Counted from the stretch's first letter, positions 39,393-52,612 are shown. The stretch: DNA of 64,000 nucleotides from Neocallimastix lanati (nom. inval.) (GCA_016946835.1 JACVTC010000015.1:436501-500500); one strand, 5' to 3'. Made by a program: numbers and translations. Notes: generated from the letters alone by a model not told the origin.

Positions 39393-39987
39393 TTATTTAT
39401 TATTATTGTAATAATAATAATAATAATAATTTATATTAAAAATTTAAATATAGGTATTATTATCTATTCAAGGTCTTGTTTTAGGTGTTCAATTACCATA
39501 CTTTAATGAAGCTGGGTATGATAAATTAGTAGAAAATTCAGAAGAAAATTTTACAGCTAATTATTATAATGAACGTGCTTTCTATCTCTCTGTACATACT
39601 ATTAATCAAACTTTAAATTTATTAAATCTTAGTAATGAATCTATATTTGAAATTTTCAGAAATTATATAATTGATTATTATTATTCTGGAAGTCATATGC
39701 TGAAATATATTAATGAAAAATGTGAAAAAATAATAAGGAATTCCGAAAAAAATAAGGATGGTTCTTTAAACGTTAAAATGGAGAAATTAGAAACGGTTTC
39801 GAAGGGTTGTTTAATATTATTAAAGGTACATAATAATTTTAATAATAAAAATATAATTTAATAATAAATTTTATATATTTTACTAATATATATGTATATT
39901 AAAATATATAATTTTTTATAATAATAATAATAATAATAATAAATTTAGAATGAATTTAAATATCTACAATCAAAATTAAATAATTAA
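35030..39987 (+). CDS. UBE2O/PHO2-type E2/E3 hybrid ubiquitin-protein ligase
   Basis: Ten exons read confidently: 35530-35640, 35853-36132, 36347-36805, 36937-36980, 37321-37428, 37562-37720, 37979-38864, 39090-39292, 39454-39825 and 39949-39987, all in phase, giving about 886 residues. A tentative first exon 35030-35053 (MKQLKSSN, weak donor GTACAA) would supply the start; otherwise the ATG at 35590 is the fallback. The N-terminal half has SH3-like barrels (EDVVCLKNNEEKVGIVI, WFGIVRDVYDDVYVRFSDGS, VDVQWQDGT, DFWPTDFVYL). A Glu/Asp-rich segment (about 480-600) follows, then the UBC fold with LNPNLYEDGKVCLSLLGTW, where the Cys is the thioester residue, and YFNEAGYDKL. UBE2O proteins ubiquitylate orphan ribosomal and other clients without a separate E3. 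This copy is much shorter than human UBE2O (about 1290) and closer to plant PHO2. Confidence 0.82.
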
Positions 39988-42067
39988 TCCATTGTATGTT
40001 ATATTTATTTATTTATTTATATATAAATTATTAATAGTTCAATAATTTATTTAATCAAATAATACATTTAATAACAACAAAATAATAAATAATTAAATAA
40101 ATAATTAAATAAATAATAAATTAATCAATAAATAAATCAATAAATAAATCAATAATACTAATATTTATTATTATAATAATAAAAGTATAAAAAAAAAAAA
40201 AAAGGAATACTAATAATAAAAATAATAATAAAATTAAAAATTATAATGTATATTTTAACTATAATAAAAAAAAAAGATAATACCAAATAGAAATTTTAAA
40301 AATAGAATTATTTATAAAATAATAATAATAATAATAATAATAATACATAATAATAATTAATAATAATAATTAATAATAATAAATAAAAATAATAATTAAT
40401 AATAATAAATAATAAATAATACATAATAATAATAATTAATAATAATAAATAATAATAATAATTAATAATAATAAATAATAAATAATACATAATAATAATA
40501 AATAATCATAATAAAATTTTTAAATTATAATACATTTAAAATATATTACATTTATTTTATAATGTATACAATTTTAAATCAAAAATTAAATTTTTTTTTT
40601 TTTTTGGTGTGGATTTCAATTCAATTTCGATGGAAAAATTAAAAATGATTTGATTAATTGATAAATGAAATAAAAAAAATAAAAATAAGAAAAAGAAAAA
40701 GAAGAATTAAAATTTACATTATTTTCTGTTTTTTTTTTTTTTTTTTTTTTTTTTTTATTTATTATTATAATAGCTTTTATTATTATTTAATAATAATAAT
40801 AAATAATAATATTAAAGTATTTTATTTGGGAATAACATTTTTATAGAAGTATTGTTAATTATTTAAATATTATTATGTATGTTTTAACATAATATTAAAT
40901 AAAAAAAAAAAGAAGACATAATTTATTCCTTTATTATTTTATATATAATTTTTACATTCATGCATTATTTAAATTAAAAGATAAAATAAAATAAAATAAA
41001 ATAAAAATCATTAATTTATTGTATTCTAATCCTAGAATATATATATATTTAAATATATAATAATTTATATATTTACTTTTTAATTTTTAACTCAAATTTT
41101 TATATATACAATATCTAATAAAATCAATTTTAACTTAACAATCTCAATAATCCAATTGTCTATTAAATAATATTAAACTCCCAAATAACCACATTTCCAT
41201 TTCCATCATCATCATCATCATTATTATTATTATTTATTATTCAAACCTTCCAAACTACCATTATTTATAATATTTATAATATCAAACATTTAATATTAAA
41301 ATTCTTTCCCTTGTTAAAAATTTTAACTTTTTTCATGTATAAAAAAAAAATTTTTTTTTTATAGTATTAAAAATTTTATTATTTGCAAATAATAATTCTA
41401 TAACCAATCATATTAATGTAAAATAGATAATATATTATTATATACAATTTTATTGAATTAATATATTATTTCTATGTATTGTACAATACTATTTTATTGT
41501 GGCTAATTTGCTATTATTCAATTTAAGCCAATCGAGATTAATAAAAATTTATTAGTTAAAAAAAAAATTAATGTTAATGATTTATTAATTATAATTCTCT
41601 CTCTTACCTTTTATTTTTGGTGTATATTGAAGGTAATGATTAATGATAAATTATTAATAATCTATATGGAATGATGTGTTTTTTTATTATTTTAAATTTT
41701 AAATATATATATTTTTTCTTTTCTCAGTGTATTTTGAATATGTAAAAAAAATGATAATATGTGAATAAAAAAAAAAAAAACCAAGAAATTTAATAAAATA
41801 AAAAAGTATATATTTACAAAATATTTGTAACAGAGTGATTATATGTACTATTTAAATCAAAAATCATAAAAAAAAAAATAATTAATTGAACTAAATGCAG
41901 ATTAAATACATTAATATTCGGCTAATAATAAATCTGTATCTTAAAAAATAGGATAAAAATAATTAAAAAAGAAAATGGACAATAAAAAAGTTTAAAAGAT
42001 GAAATATATAAAACAAAATTATTATATGATTTTAATAATAAATATTTTTTTTTATATTATTATATAG
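39988..42067. other. A+T spacer with AATAAT-type imperfect repeats
   Basis: Includes an imperfect roughly 63-bp repeat at 40318-40505 built from AATAATAATTAATAATAATA, a (CATCAT)n patch at about 41208-41222 and poly(T) runs. No exon was found. A 5' UTR intron of the NAC beta gene probably ends at 42067, since TTATATAG directly abuts the start codon. Confidence 0.5.
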
Positions 42068-42759
42068 ATGAATAACGAAAAATTATCAAAATTACAAACC
42101 ACTGTTCGTATTGGTGGTAAGGGTACTCCACGTCGTAAGATGAAGAAGACCCACAAGACTAACATTCCAGGTGGTGATGACAAGAAGCTCCAAGCTGTTC
42201 TTAAGAAGATGGGTACTCAAAATATCTCTGAAATTGAAGAAGTTAACATGTTCAAGGATGACGGTAACATTATTCACTTCGATAATCCAAAGGGTAAATA
42301 TTTAAAATAATATATGTTAAAAAAATACTTATTAAACAAAAGAATAAATAAAGATGGATATTTAATAAATATTAAAATTTATTTAATATATATGAATAAT
42401 AGTTTCTGCCTCCATTGCCTCTAACACTTTCATCATTGACGGTAAGGCTCAAGATAAGGATTTATTCGAATTAGTTCCAGGAATTATCAACCAACTTGGT
42501 CCAGAATCTCTTGCTAGTTTAAAGAAGTTAGCTGAAGCTGCTCAATCTGAAGTTGCTGCTGCTGGTGGTGAAGTTCCAGCTGCTGAAGCTACTGAAGAAA
42601 AAGATGATGAAATCCCAGAAGTAAGTTTTTGATTTAAGAAAGTTAATAAATTTATAAAATTAGAATAATAAATATTAACATTTATCTTATTTAATTATAT
42701 TTTATTTAAAAAATTAGCTTGTCGAAAACTTCGATGAAGTTGCTGAAAACAAAGCTTAA
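42068..42759 (+). CDS. nascent polypeptide-associated complex beta subunit (BTF3/EGD1 family)
   Basis: Three exons, 42068-42293, 42403-42620 and 42718-42759, give 161 residues, the usual size. The N terminus [20 protein letters not shown] carries the basic ribosome-binding motif (RRK-x-KK). The NAC domain follows ([60 protein letters not shown]), then an Ala/Glu-rich tail ending [16 protein letters not shown] beta pairs with NAC alpha at the ribosome exit tunnel and guards nascent chains. Codons are strongly biased (GGT, AAG, GTT, CGT), as expected for an abundant protein. AG just before the ATG suggests an intron in the 5' UTR. Confidence 0.95.
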
Positions 42760-43307
42760 ATTATCTATTAATTAAACATTCATAAAATATATCAATAAAA
42801 ATTTAAAAAAAAATTAAAAAAATTAAAATTGTGTTTTATGGGAAAAATAAAAGATTGTTTAAATAGTATAAGCAAGCAAATTATTTAAAAAAATAAATCA
42901 CATTCATACAATAAAAAAAATTGAAAAAAAAATTATATATAATATATTTTATGAATAAAATATACAGTTTCCGTCATTAATTTTTTTTTTTAATTATATA
43001 TTTGTAAATTTATTTTTTTGGATTATATTTTATATTATTTTTATTTAATTAATAATTATTGAATATATGCGACAAGTATTTATGGTATTCTTTTATTTTT
43101 ATTTTTATTTTTTTTTTTTTAAAAAAAATTATTAAAATATATATATATTTTTTAGTTTTTATTTATTTTTCATTTTTAGTAATTTCATTTTATTTATATT
43201 TAATATTTTATTATTATTATCTTTTATACACAATTATCTTGATATATAAACTACTATTATTTTTTATAATTTATAAATAATATATTTTAAATAATCATTG
43301 ATTATAT
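42760..43307. other. short convergent intergenic region
   Basis: The NAC beta gene and the minus-strand TMEM42-like gene converge here. A+T rich with both 3' UTRs; no further feature seen. Confidence 0.5.
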
Positions 43308-43753
43308 TTATTTTATTTTAATTTTTTGTTGTTTTTCTATTTTTTGCATTTCGGTATTAAGTAGTACTGTTCCAGTAACAATTAAACTTGCACCGAACCA
43401 CCATTGAAGGGATAATGGTTCACTGAAAATAAGGTGACCAAGGATAGCCTATTTTTTTTATTTTTTTATTTTTTTATTTTTATTTTTTATTTTTTATTTT
43501 TAATATAGAGTAAAATAAATAAAATAAAATAAAATAAAAATAAAATAAATAAAATAAAAATAAAATAAAAATATTTTTTTTTTTTTTTTTTTTTGGTAAA
43601 CTTACCGTTAAGCAGAAATTTGTAGCACTATTTATAACAGTAACTTGAATGGAAGATGATGATACATTTAATGCTTTAGTGAAATTTGCCCACATGGCAG
43701 CGTTACAAAGGAATATACAAACAAATGAAATTAATCTGAAAATACGGAATGTC

Positions 43754-43785
<32 letters not shown>

Positions 43786-44087
43786 CCCGTTTAATATTAT
43801 TATTCATTTAAATATATATATTTTTTATGAAAATATTTATTTTATTTTTTTTTAAAAAAATATATTTAATAATTTAATTAGGTAAAAAAAAAAAAAAAAA
43901 AAAAAATTATTAAATATATTATATATATATAAATTAATTGAATAAAGTAAAATATGATAGTTATATATATATATATATGTAAAAAAAAATAATAAATTAA
44001 TATCAAAGCATTTATCTATATATATATATTATATATTATATTATATATTTTATTTATTTATTTATTTTATTTTTCACTATTATATTT

Positions 44088-44136
<49 letters not shown>

Positions 44137-44271
44137 TAAAGAAAAGATAAGATCTAAAAAGTAAACTATTATTATTTTTAAATTACATTTTTAGAATTTA
44201 TCATTAATTTTTATTTACTTAATAATTTACAATTATTAATTAATTGATTAATTATTATTAATTTAATAAAT

Positions 44272-44303
<32 letters not shown>

Positions 44304-44576
44304 CTTTTTTTTATATAGTATATTTAATAAAAAAAAATAATAATAATTATTCCTTACTTTTTGAAATTTTATCCAACTCTCATCTCCTTTAATGAATACA
44401 TTTTCATCATCAACTAAACACCATTCTGGATTAGAAACAAAAAATGTACAAACAAAACGATAAAATTGATTAGTATTGGAATCAACTGCTAATTTTGCAC
44501 AAACCGATGCTAATGCTGCTAAACTTCCTGATAAAACTGAATAAACAATTGTTGATACTATTGACTTTTTTGCCAT
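43308..44576 (-). CDS. TMEM42-like small multispanning membrane protein
   Basis: Three minus-strand exons, 44576-44358, 43752-43606 and 43448-43308, all phase 0, give 168 residues, close to human TMEM42. Signatures are SVLSGSLAALASVCAKLA (first helix), LISFVCIFLCNAAMWANFTK, ALNVSSSSIQVTVINSATNF, ILGHLIFSEPLSLQWWFGAS and LIVTGTVLLNT. These are the EamA/DMT half-transporter pattern of four helices with the CNAxMW and SSSS motifs. The exon 2 acceptor is read as a poly(A) run ending in AAG before ACATTCCG, because only this keeps phase; the alternative TTTTCAG site 14 bases on breaks the frame. The function of TMEM42 is not established; transporter-like folding is inferred from the family. Confidence 0.75.
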
Positions 44577-44938
44577 TATTAAATATTATTATTAAATAAA
44601 TGTTTATTATTATTATTATTATTATTATTGTTGTTGTTGTTGTTGTTGTTATTATACAAAAATTAAAAAAATTAAATAATTTTTATTTTATCAATTTTAT
44701 ATGAAATATATTTTATTTATTAATTTATTTATTATTTTTTTTTTCTAATTGATTATTTATTCTCTATTTCTCTTTTCTTTCTTTCTTTCTTTTTATTTAT
44801 TTTATTTTATATTATTATTAATTTAATATTATTAATATTAATAATAATACTAAACAAACTGTTTTAATTTTTGAAAAACCCTTTAAAAAAATGATTATGT
44901 TTAAAAAAAAAATTTTTTTTTATTTAAAGTACATCTAT

Positions 44939-44973
<35 letters not shown>

Positions 44974-45315
44974 TTATTCATCCATTTATACATTTATATA
45001 TTTATTTTTGTTGAAATATAAATATATTACAATGAAATAATAAAAAATATAATTTAAATTATATTGCTATATAATAATATTTTTTAAGAATTTCTTTAAA
45101 GTAAAACAAAAAAAAAAAAAAAATTATTTGATTTATGAGATATTTACAATACCTTTTTTAATTATTTCAATATATTTTATTATAACTATGAATTATAATA
45201 ATTAAATACTTTAATTTAACTATTAAAATTTTTAACTGAATCTATTATAACATTTTTATTCTAATTATTGCTATAATTATAATTGTTATTTGAACTAATT
45301 CTGGATAAAACGAGT
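44577..45315. other. upstream region of the TMEM42-like gene
   Basis: Contains (GTT)n at about 44630-44650 and (TTTA)n at about 44937-44975. No gene recognised. Confidence 0.5.
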
Positions 45316-46340
45316 TTACAAATTAAATTTTTTTTTATTATTTATTTTCGATTTCTTATTTAAATTTATATTCCAAGAATTACAAGATGTACGACAATAC
45401 TCTTTCTTATTTTGCTTCATTTTATATCCATCCTTAATAGAAAATAATCCTAATAATGCTTTATTATCAGTTTAAACATTTAGTAGATTTCTTTTTTGTT
45501 ATGATTAGTAGATTTTTTTTTTTTTTTTTTTTTTTCAGCAATAATAATAAAAATTTGAAAAATATTATAATAAACTATTGTTCTTTCTAGGTCTTGTATA
45601 TTGTAAAAAATATTTTTGCCTTATTAAGAATTCTTCTTAAGTAATATATAGTTAGGTTCTAATTTTTTCTTCATTAAACTATTTATAATAATACTTCCCC
45701 TATACTTTAGTTTGAAACATCAACTTTTATTATATAAATCGTTGATTGTAATTTTAAAAATTTTGATATTGGTACTTTAATTAATATATACTTTAAATTA
45801 AAAAAACATCATCTTTTTTGTTATTCTATATATATATATGAACATATAGGTACTTAAATAATTAATTTAAATTAAAGTTTACTTCTTTAATTTTGTTAAA
45901 CTTATTTTAATATTAATAATGAAATAATAATAGAAAATTGGAAAAAAAAAAAAATAAAAAAAAGTTATATAAATTTACCAAATATTTAAATATTTTTTCA
46001 TAACTATTATATTAAGAAAAATATTTATTTTTATTTTTTATTTTTAAGATATTTAATATAAATTGTATAAATGATTCATTTAATTATTGAGTTTTTTTTT
46101 TTAAAAAATGAAAAAAAAAAAAAAATTTAATCTTAATGGATTCAAAGGATTACTGGTGATAAAGTATAAAATCAGAATTAGATGTAGAATCAGTTAAAGA
46201 AATATCATTAATTAAATAATACTTATATAATTAAGACTGAATAATATTCAATATTAAAAAAAAAAAAAAATAATTTTTTTTATTCATTTCATAAAATTTA
46301 TAAAGTATCATTTCATTTTAATAATTGAAAATATTCATAT
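45316..46340 (-). repeat. diverged duplicated segment (copy A) with gene remnant
   Basis: From about 45468 to 46340 this matches 48578-49220 in the same orientation. Shared landmarks are CAGTTTAAACATT, AGTAGATT plus poly(T), TATTATAATAAA-TA-TGTTCTT, TTAAGAATTCTT, CCTATACTTTA and TTTCATAAAA-T...CATTTTAATAATT. Next to it, on the minus strand, 45471-45316 is an open stretch reading ALLGLFSIKDGYKMKQNKK and then EYCRTSCNSW before a stop. Inside the duplicated part both copies read ERT/RRT-(I/V)-YYNI on the minus strand. I read this as a decayed gene family or transposon; it is not identified. Confidence 0.45.
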
Positions 46341-46474
46341 TATTATTGTTATTTTTTTTTTTTTTATTTTTTTTTTAATTAATAATAAAATATCTTAAAC
46401 AAATACTGCATATACATATATATAAGGATTAATAGTTTCGATAAAACAACAAAACAACAACAATAAATATCAAT

Positions 46475-46532
<58 letters not shown>

Positions 46533-46789
46533 TTATTGAAAATATTGATAAAATTTAATTACAATCATTCTCTTCACTGTCTAAAAAAAAAAAAAAATTA
46601 ATTACAATCATTTATATAAATATTATATGTATTTGGATAAATATATATATAATGACAAAGTATAATTTAATTAAATTATACTTAATTATTTCAACTAGAT
46701 TTTGACAAGTTGCTGAATTATTTTATTTTATATTTTAATATTTTTCTTTTTATTATTATTCATATATTTAGTTTATTATTTATTTGTTA

Positions 46790-46833
<44 letters not shown>

Positions 46834-47437
46834 TCATTCTATTTATTATCAATTTATATAATAATTCTTTTAAAAGTTTATATAAGAATTTATGACTTTT
46901 TGAAAATTATTATAATAATTTTAATATAATAAAATATAATATATACAATTATATACAATAATATTATATGAACATTCTCTATTAATTTTACTTTTTAATG
47001 ATATAAACAAAAGAATTTCTTAAAACAAAAATAGTAAATTTTAAATTTTTATTATGGAAATCAATGAATTTGTATTTTAATATTTTTTCCATTGTTTTCT
47101 TATTTTTAATGTAATATCAAATATCAAAAATTATTTCATTCATTCATTCATTCATTAGATTCATTAGAGATGACATTCACTGTCATACATAATTAAATAT
47201 TTATCATATTTTGCCCTATATTATATAATTTAATATTATACTAAATATTTTATTAAGCTTCACCTCTATTATAATATTATTAATGGTATGATATTATTTT
47301 CAGTTCTACAAAAATAATGAATAAGAGAGATTAAAGTACTACTATTAGTACTTGATGATTATGAATGAATAATAATTTATAAATAAATGGTATTAAAATA
47401 TGAATATATTTGACTTAATTAAGAAATAATAATAATT

Positions 47438-47473
<36 letters not shown>

Positions 47474-48432
47474 AAATAAAATCCTTTTTAAAAAATAAAT
47501 ATATATATATATATATATAAAACTACATACATATTCATATACATATAATAATAAATAAATAATAAAAACTAATTATTATTTTAAAAATATATTAATTAAT
47601 TTTAAAAAAAAAAATTAAATCTTTTTTATTGAAATGAAATAATAATCTTTCTATAAAAAAAAAAAAAAAGAAAAAAAGAACTTCCTGAATTAAAATAAAT
47701 AAATTAATAAATAAATATGTATATTATTTTATACATTTAATTTTAAAATAAAACAAGTAAATTACTCTTAATTTAATTTTTCAAATAACCAAAAAATTAA
47801 AAAAAAAAAAAAAATACTTTAAAATACTTTTTTTTTTTTTTTATTAATTATTAGAATAAACACTTTTTAAGTTTTGTAATCTCGAATTTTTATTTTTTTA
47901 ATATTTTATTGTTTATTAATGATTATAATTAACTATTTTTTAATAATTATTTTTTAATTATTTTTTATATATTTTTTACTACATAAATTTTAATTATATC
48001 ACGATTTTATTTTATGTATGTCATACATGCGCCATATTACAATTTATATAATAATTGATTTCTTAATAATTTATACATAAAATTTATATATGTTATTTTG
48101 TTTAATAACAAGAATTATCATTAAGGTGACACAAAATCAAATTAAAAATTTATATACTTTTTTTTTTTATTTTTTTTTTTTAATTTTCAATTTTATGAAA
48201 TTTTTTTTATTTTTTTTATTATTAGTTATTATTATTATTTTTTTAAGAGAGCAATATGAAAATGCATTTTATTTTTTTATTCTTTTTTTATATAGTTTAT
48301 TTTCTTCTTAATATAGTTGGAAATTATGCATTGCACAAACAGAATTACACCTACAAATAAAATTAAAAAGATTTTTGGTATAATGAAAATTTTATATATT
48401 TATATATATATATTTATTGTTTAATATAAAAA
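46341..48432. other. A+T spacer between the duplicated segments
   Basis: Poly(T) of about 50 (46475-46526), (CATT)n at about 47138-47157 and other homopolymers. No convincing exon; short open runs are A/T-driven. Confidence 0.45.
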
Positions 48433-48492
48433 AAAATAAATAAATAAATAACAGAGGATTATTGCCATCTAATACTTAAAAGGGTTATATAT

Positions 48493-48842
48493 ATTTCGAA
48501 GAATAACCTTTAAAGTGATGATAAAATTTTACATAATATTCTCCTTCACCATAATTTGTATCATCAAGGTATATGACCAGTTTAAACATTAGTAGATTCC
48601 TTTTTTTTTTTTTTTTAAAAAAAGTAATAATAATATAAAGATCCGTAAAATGTTATAATAAATTACTGTTCTTCTAGATTTGTTCATTTAATAATTCATT
48701 TTGGCTTTGTTAAGAATTCTTTTTAGGCAATATATATTTTGTCTTTATTTTGCGATTTATAACAATTTTTTTCCTATACTTTAAGTTGAACCATTATATA
48801 TGTTGATTGCAATTTTAAATATTTTAAAATTAGTATTTAAAT

Positions 48843-48873
<31 letters not shown>

Positions 48874-49220
48874 AAAAAAACTTCATAGTTAAATAATTAC
48901 TGCATAATTAAATCAAAATAATATCTAATATATAATTTCATGCATTAATAAATTTTAATAATAAATAATATTCCATATTTTAAGATGTATAATAAAATTT
49001 TCCATTTGATATTATCATCTTATTCATAATTTAAACTTAAATAAATTACTATCAATTTAAATAATTTTATTATTCATAATTGTTGAACAAATATTAAAAT
49101 TTGAATTAATGTTAATGAAAAAAAAAAAAAAAAAAAAGAGAGAAAAAGTGTTTTATCCATTTCATAAAAGTATTATTCCATTTTAATAATTAAAGATATT
49201 CACTTTAATATTTTTTTTAA
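48493..49220 (-). repeat. diverged duplicated segment (copy B) with gene remnant
   Basis: Partner of copy A at 45.5-46.3 kb. On the minus strand an open stretch ends at about 48493 and reads NLLMFKLVIYLDDTNYGEGE followed by YYVKFYHHFKGYSSKYI. The composition looks coding. Copy A has one extra A in the matching NLLxM stretch, which changes its frame, and downstream sequences differ. No intact start or upstream exons were found. Confidence 0.4.
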
Positions 49221-49501
49221 ATTAAATAAAAAAAAAAAAAAAAAAAAAAACAATTTAATATCATAAACTTAATAATTTATTAGTTGATTATTTTCAATTT
49301 TATATCCAATCATGAAATATAAATAATACTAAATATTAAACTTTTTTTAAAATAATTTAAAATAATCAAAATTTTCATTATTAATAATTTATCAAAAAAA
49401 AAAAAAAAAAAAAATTTATAATTAAATAATTTAATAATTTAATAATTGAATATAAATTAATAATTAATAATATACCATAAAAAAAATAATAATATTTAAA
49501 A

Positions 49502-50262
49502 ATGAATAAGGAAGAACAGGAACAAATTCAAAATGTTGAAAATAAAGTTCAACAACCAAAGGTTGATAAAGAAAATAAACCAAAAAAGCAAAATAAAAAT
49601 AATAAGCAAAAGAAGGCACCAAAAACACCAGCAGTAGTAAAGAAATTAAAAATTTTATGTCTTCATGGATATGCTCAAAATTTAACTATTTTTCATAAAA
49701 GAACAGCTGTATTGAAAAAGGCTTTAAAGAGTATTGCTGATTTATGTATGTTAAAAATTATTTTTAATATCAAATTCTAAATTATATATTTTTAGTTTTT
49801 TTTAATAATTTAAAATAATTAAAACTGAATAATTATAAAATTATATGTGTAAATTTAATTTTGAATAGATAATTTATGTTTAAAATAAATAATTAAAATT
49901 AATATAAAAAATTAACAAAAAAATAAAAAATAAAAAATAAAAAATAACAAATAAAAAATAAAAAATAAAAAATAAAAAATAAAAAATAAAATTTAAACAG
50001 TTAAAAAATAAAATTTAAAAATATAATAATATTTTTATTAATACTATTGTTATTAACTATAAAAGATTATGTTCAAGGACCTGTTGTTTGTTCTATTAAC
50101 CCAGCTGATCATAAAAAATTTGACATTGATGAAAACACTCCAAAGGGTAATTCATTATTAATAATTAACCCCGAAAATAATTAAATATTTAAAAACTATT
50201 TTTATTTTTAATAACTAAATAATTAATTTTAATATTGAAATAATGTTTAAAATTTACTATTT

Positions 50263-50293
<31 letters not shown>

Positions 50294-50957
50294 GAGGAAC
50301 AACCATTAGGATGGTGGAATTTTAGTGAGGATGGAAAATATACTGGTTTAGAAGATTCACTTGAAATTTTATTAAAATATATGAAAGAAGAAGGACCTTT
50401 TGATGGAATTTTTGGTTTTTCTCAAGGTAATTTATCAATAAATTTCAAAATTATATTTAAATAAAATTAGTAATTTATAAATAAATTTCAAAATTATAAA
50501 TAAATAAAATTAGATATATATATATTTGGAAAATAAATTAAATACATAATTTTATTTTATACAATTGAAATTTTGAAATTTATTTTAATAAATGTTATAT
50601 TAATAAACAATTATATATTATATTTTTAAAATAATAAATTTATAGGTTCTTCTATGGCTGCAGTTTTATGTGCTCATTTAGAATTAGAAAAGGAAAAAGG
50701 TAATCCAGATATTCCAGATATTCCAAGATTTGTTATGTTATTTTCAGGATTCAGACCAGATGATACTACCTATGATAAATATTTTAATACTGAACATAAG
50801 TTAAAAATTAAGAGTTTACATGTTTATGGTGAAGAAGACCATTGGTTAGCTCCAGGTAATTATACTAAAAAAACTTTTTTTTTATATAATATTGAATATA
50901 CCAAAATAAAAAAAAATATATATATATATATATGTTAATTATAATAAATAAATAATT

Positions 50958-51019
<62 letters not shown>

Positions 51020-51426
51020 TTATTCATTTATTATTATGTTTTTGCCATTTATATAAATATATTTTAGAACGTAGTAAAAAGCTTATTACCTACTTTGAAA
51101 ATCCAACAGTTTTATCACATTCCGGAGGGTAAATTTAATTATCTTAATTATCTTTCTTTATATATAATATAAAAATTATAAATAAGAAACGTCTTAAAAT
51201 AAAAGGAGATTAATAAACTAAAATTATTTTATTTATATATATTATATATATTATGTATATTAAATTAAATATCATATATATATATTATATTTATTATACA
51301 TAATTAATATTAATAATGATATATATGTGAATAATTATTAGTCACTTTATTCCAATGGATGCAGAGAAAAGACACTATTATGTTGATTATATAAAACAAT
51401 TTTTACCAACTGATGAAGCTAATTAA
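49502..51426 (+). CDS. FSH1/OVCA2-family serine hydrolase
   Basis: Six exons, 49502-49745, 50066-50146, 50295-50426, 50646-50855, 51068-51128 and 51342-51426, in phase, give 270 residues. A Lys/Gln/Asn-rich extension of about 48 residues precedes the alpha/beta-hydrolase core. The core begins KILCLHGYAQN (oxyanion loop), has GWWNFSEDGKYTGLEDSLEI, then the nucleophile elbow GFSQGS (Ser about 151), VYGEEDHWLAP (Asp about 217) and SHSGGHFIP (His about 244). These match FSH1 of yeast and human OVCA2, small esterases of uncertain natural substrate. The charged N-terminal extension is unlike the short N termini of most FSH proteins. Introns follow the genome pattern; the intron before 50295 ends in a poly(A) run. 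Confidence 0.9.
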
Positions 51427-51527
51427 AAACCATTAAAAACTCATTAAAAACCATTAGTAAACTAATAAATAATAAAGCTCCTTAATCTTTTATATAATAC
51501 ATAAAGTTTTTTAATTAAGGAATATTA

Positions 51528-51563
<36 letters not shown>

Positions 51564-52444
51564 TTGATAAATCATAATCCATTTTTCATATTTGATCCTA
51601 ATAGATTAAAAATAATAATAATAATAATAATAAAAATTATTTTATTATTACAAATAATTAATACCATTAATGAACCTATTTATATTATTATTAATTTAAA
51701 TAATTGTTTATATTTAAATTATAAATTAGAAAGATATTAAAATATATTATTATTTTAAGTTAGATATAAAATATATATAAAAACTAAAATTAAATATTTT
51801 AATAATTGTATTTATAAAATAATACAAAAATGTATTAAACCTTTGTGGTTAAAATAACTAAAAAAAAAAAAAATGAAAATAAAAATAAAAAACTATTGCA
51901 AATAAATTATTAAATAATTTTTTTTTTTTTTTTTTTTTTTTTTTGGAAATAAAAATAAAATAAAATAAAATAAAATTTTATTATTATTTTAATATAATTT
52001 TATAATCAAAAAAAAAAAAAAAAAAAAATAAAATAAAAAAGAAAAAAAAAGCATTTGGAACAAAGGAATATATATTTATTTGAATAATTTGTTTAATAAA
52101 ATATTTAATTAAATTATAATTAAATATATTGTAATTACAAATTAAATATAAATTAATATATATGTAGAACAAGCCACAATTAAATATTAAAAACATGTAA
52201 TTTTATCTGTAGTTTAAATCTTTTGTTGAATCATTTATTTATATTCTATAAATAATAAATTTAAATTAATTAATAAACAACCTTTTATAATAATTTATTT
52301 AATCATTTAATAATACTTTTAATAATAAATAAACTTTATATTCCGCAATAGTCCGCTTTCATTTCCCCCTTTTTTTGGATATATATACACATCTTTAATC
52401 ATTAGTCATTATTTATATATCAATGTATTTTGTATCAAATATTA
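51427..52444. other. A+T spacer
   Basis: Homopolymers and (AAT)n patches. The open frame 51984-52196 on the minus strand is hydrophobic, F/Y/I-driven and not convincing. A less A+T-rich stretch at about 52338-52377 lies upstream of the next gene. Confidence 0.5.
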
Positions 52445-52452
52445 TGACGTCA
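52445..52452. promoter_or_regulatory. CRE-type palindrome TGACGTCA
   Basis: A perfect 8-bp TGACGTCA lies about 160 bp upstream of the ATG at 52613. This is the classical ATF/CREB bZIP site. In a window this A+T rich a G+C-containing palindrome is less expected, but one site alone is weak evidence. Confidence 0.35.
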
Positions 52453-52612
52453 TTAAAAAAAAAAATTTTTTTACATACAAAAATAATAAACGAATAAGAA
52501 TAATTTATAGTAATCTTTGTAGACAATTAATAAAAAAATAAAAAATCTTTTTTTTTTTTTTTTTTTTTTAATTTTTTTAAAAATATTAATTTAAATAGTA
52601 ATATCATTTCAT

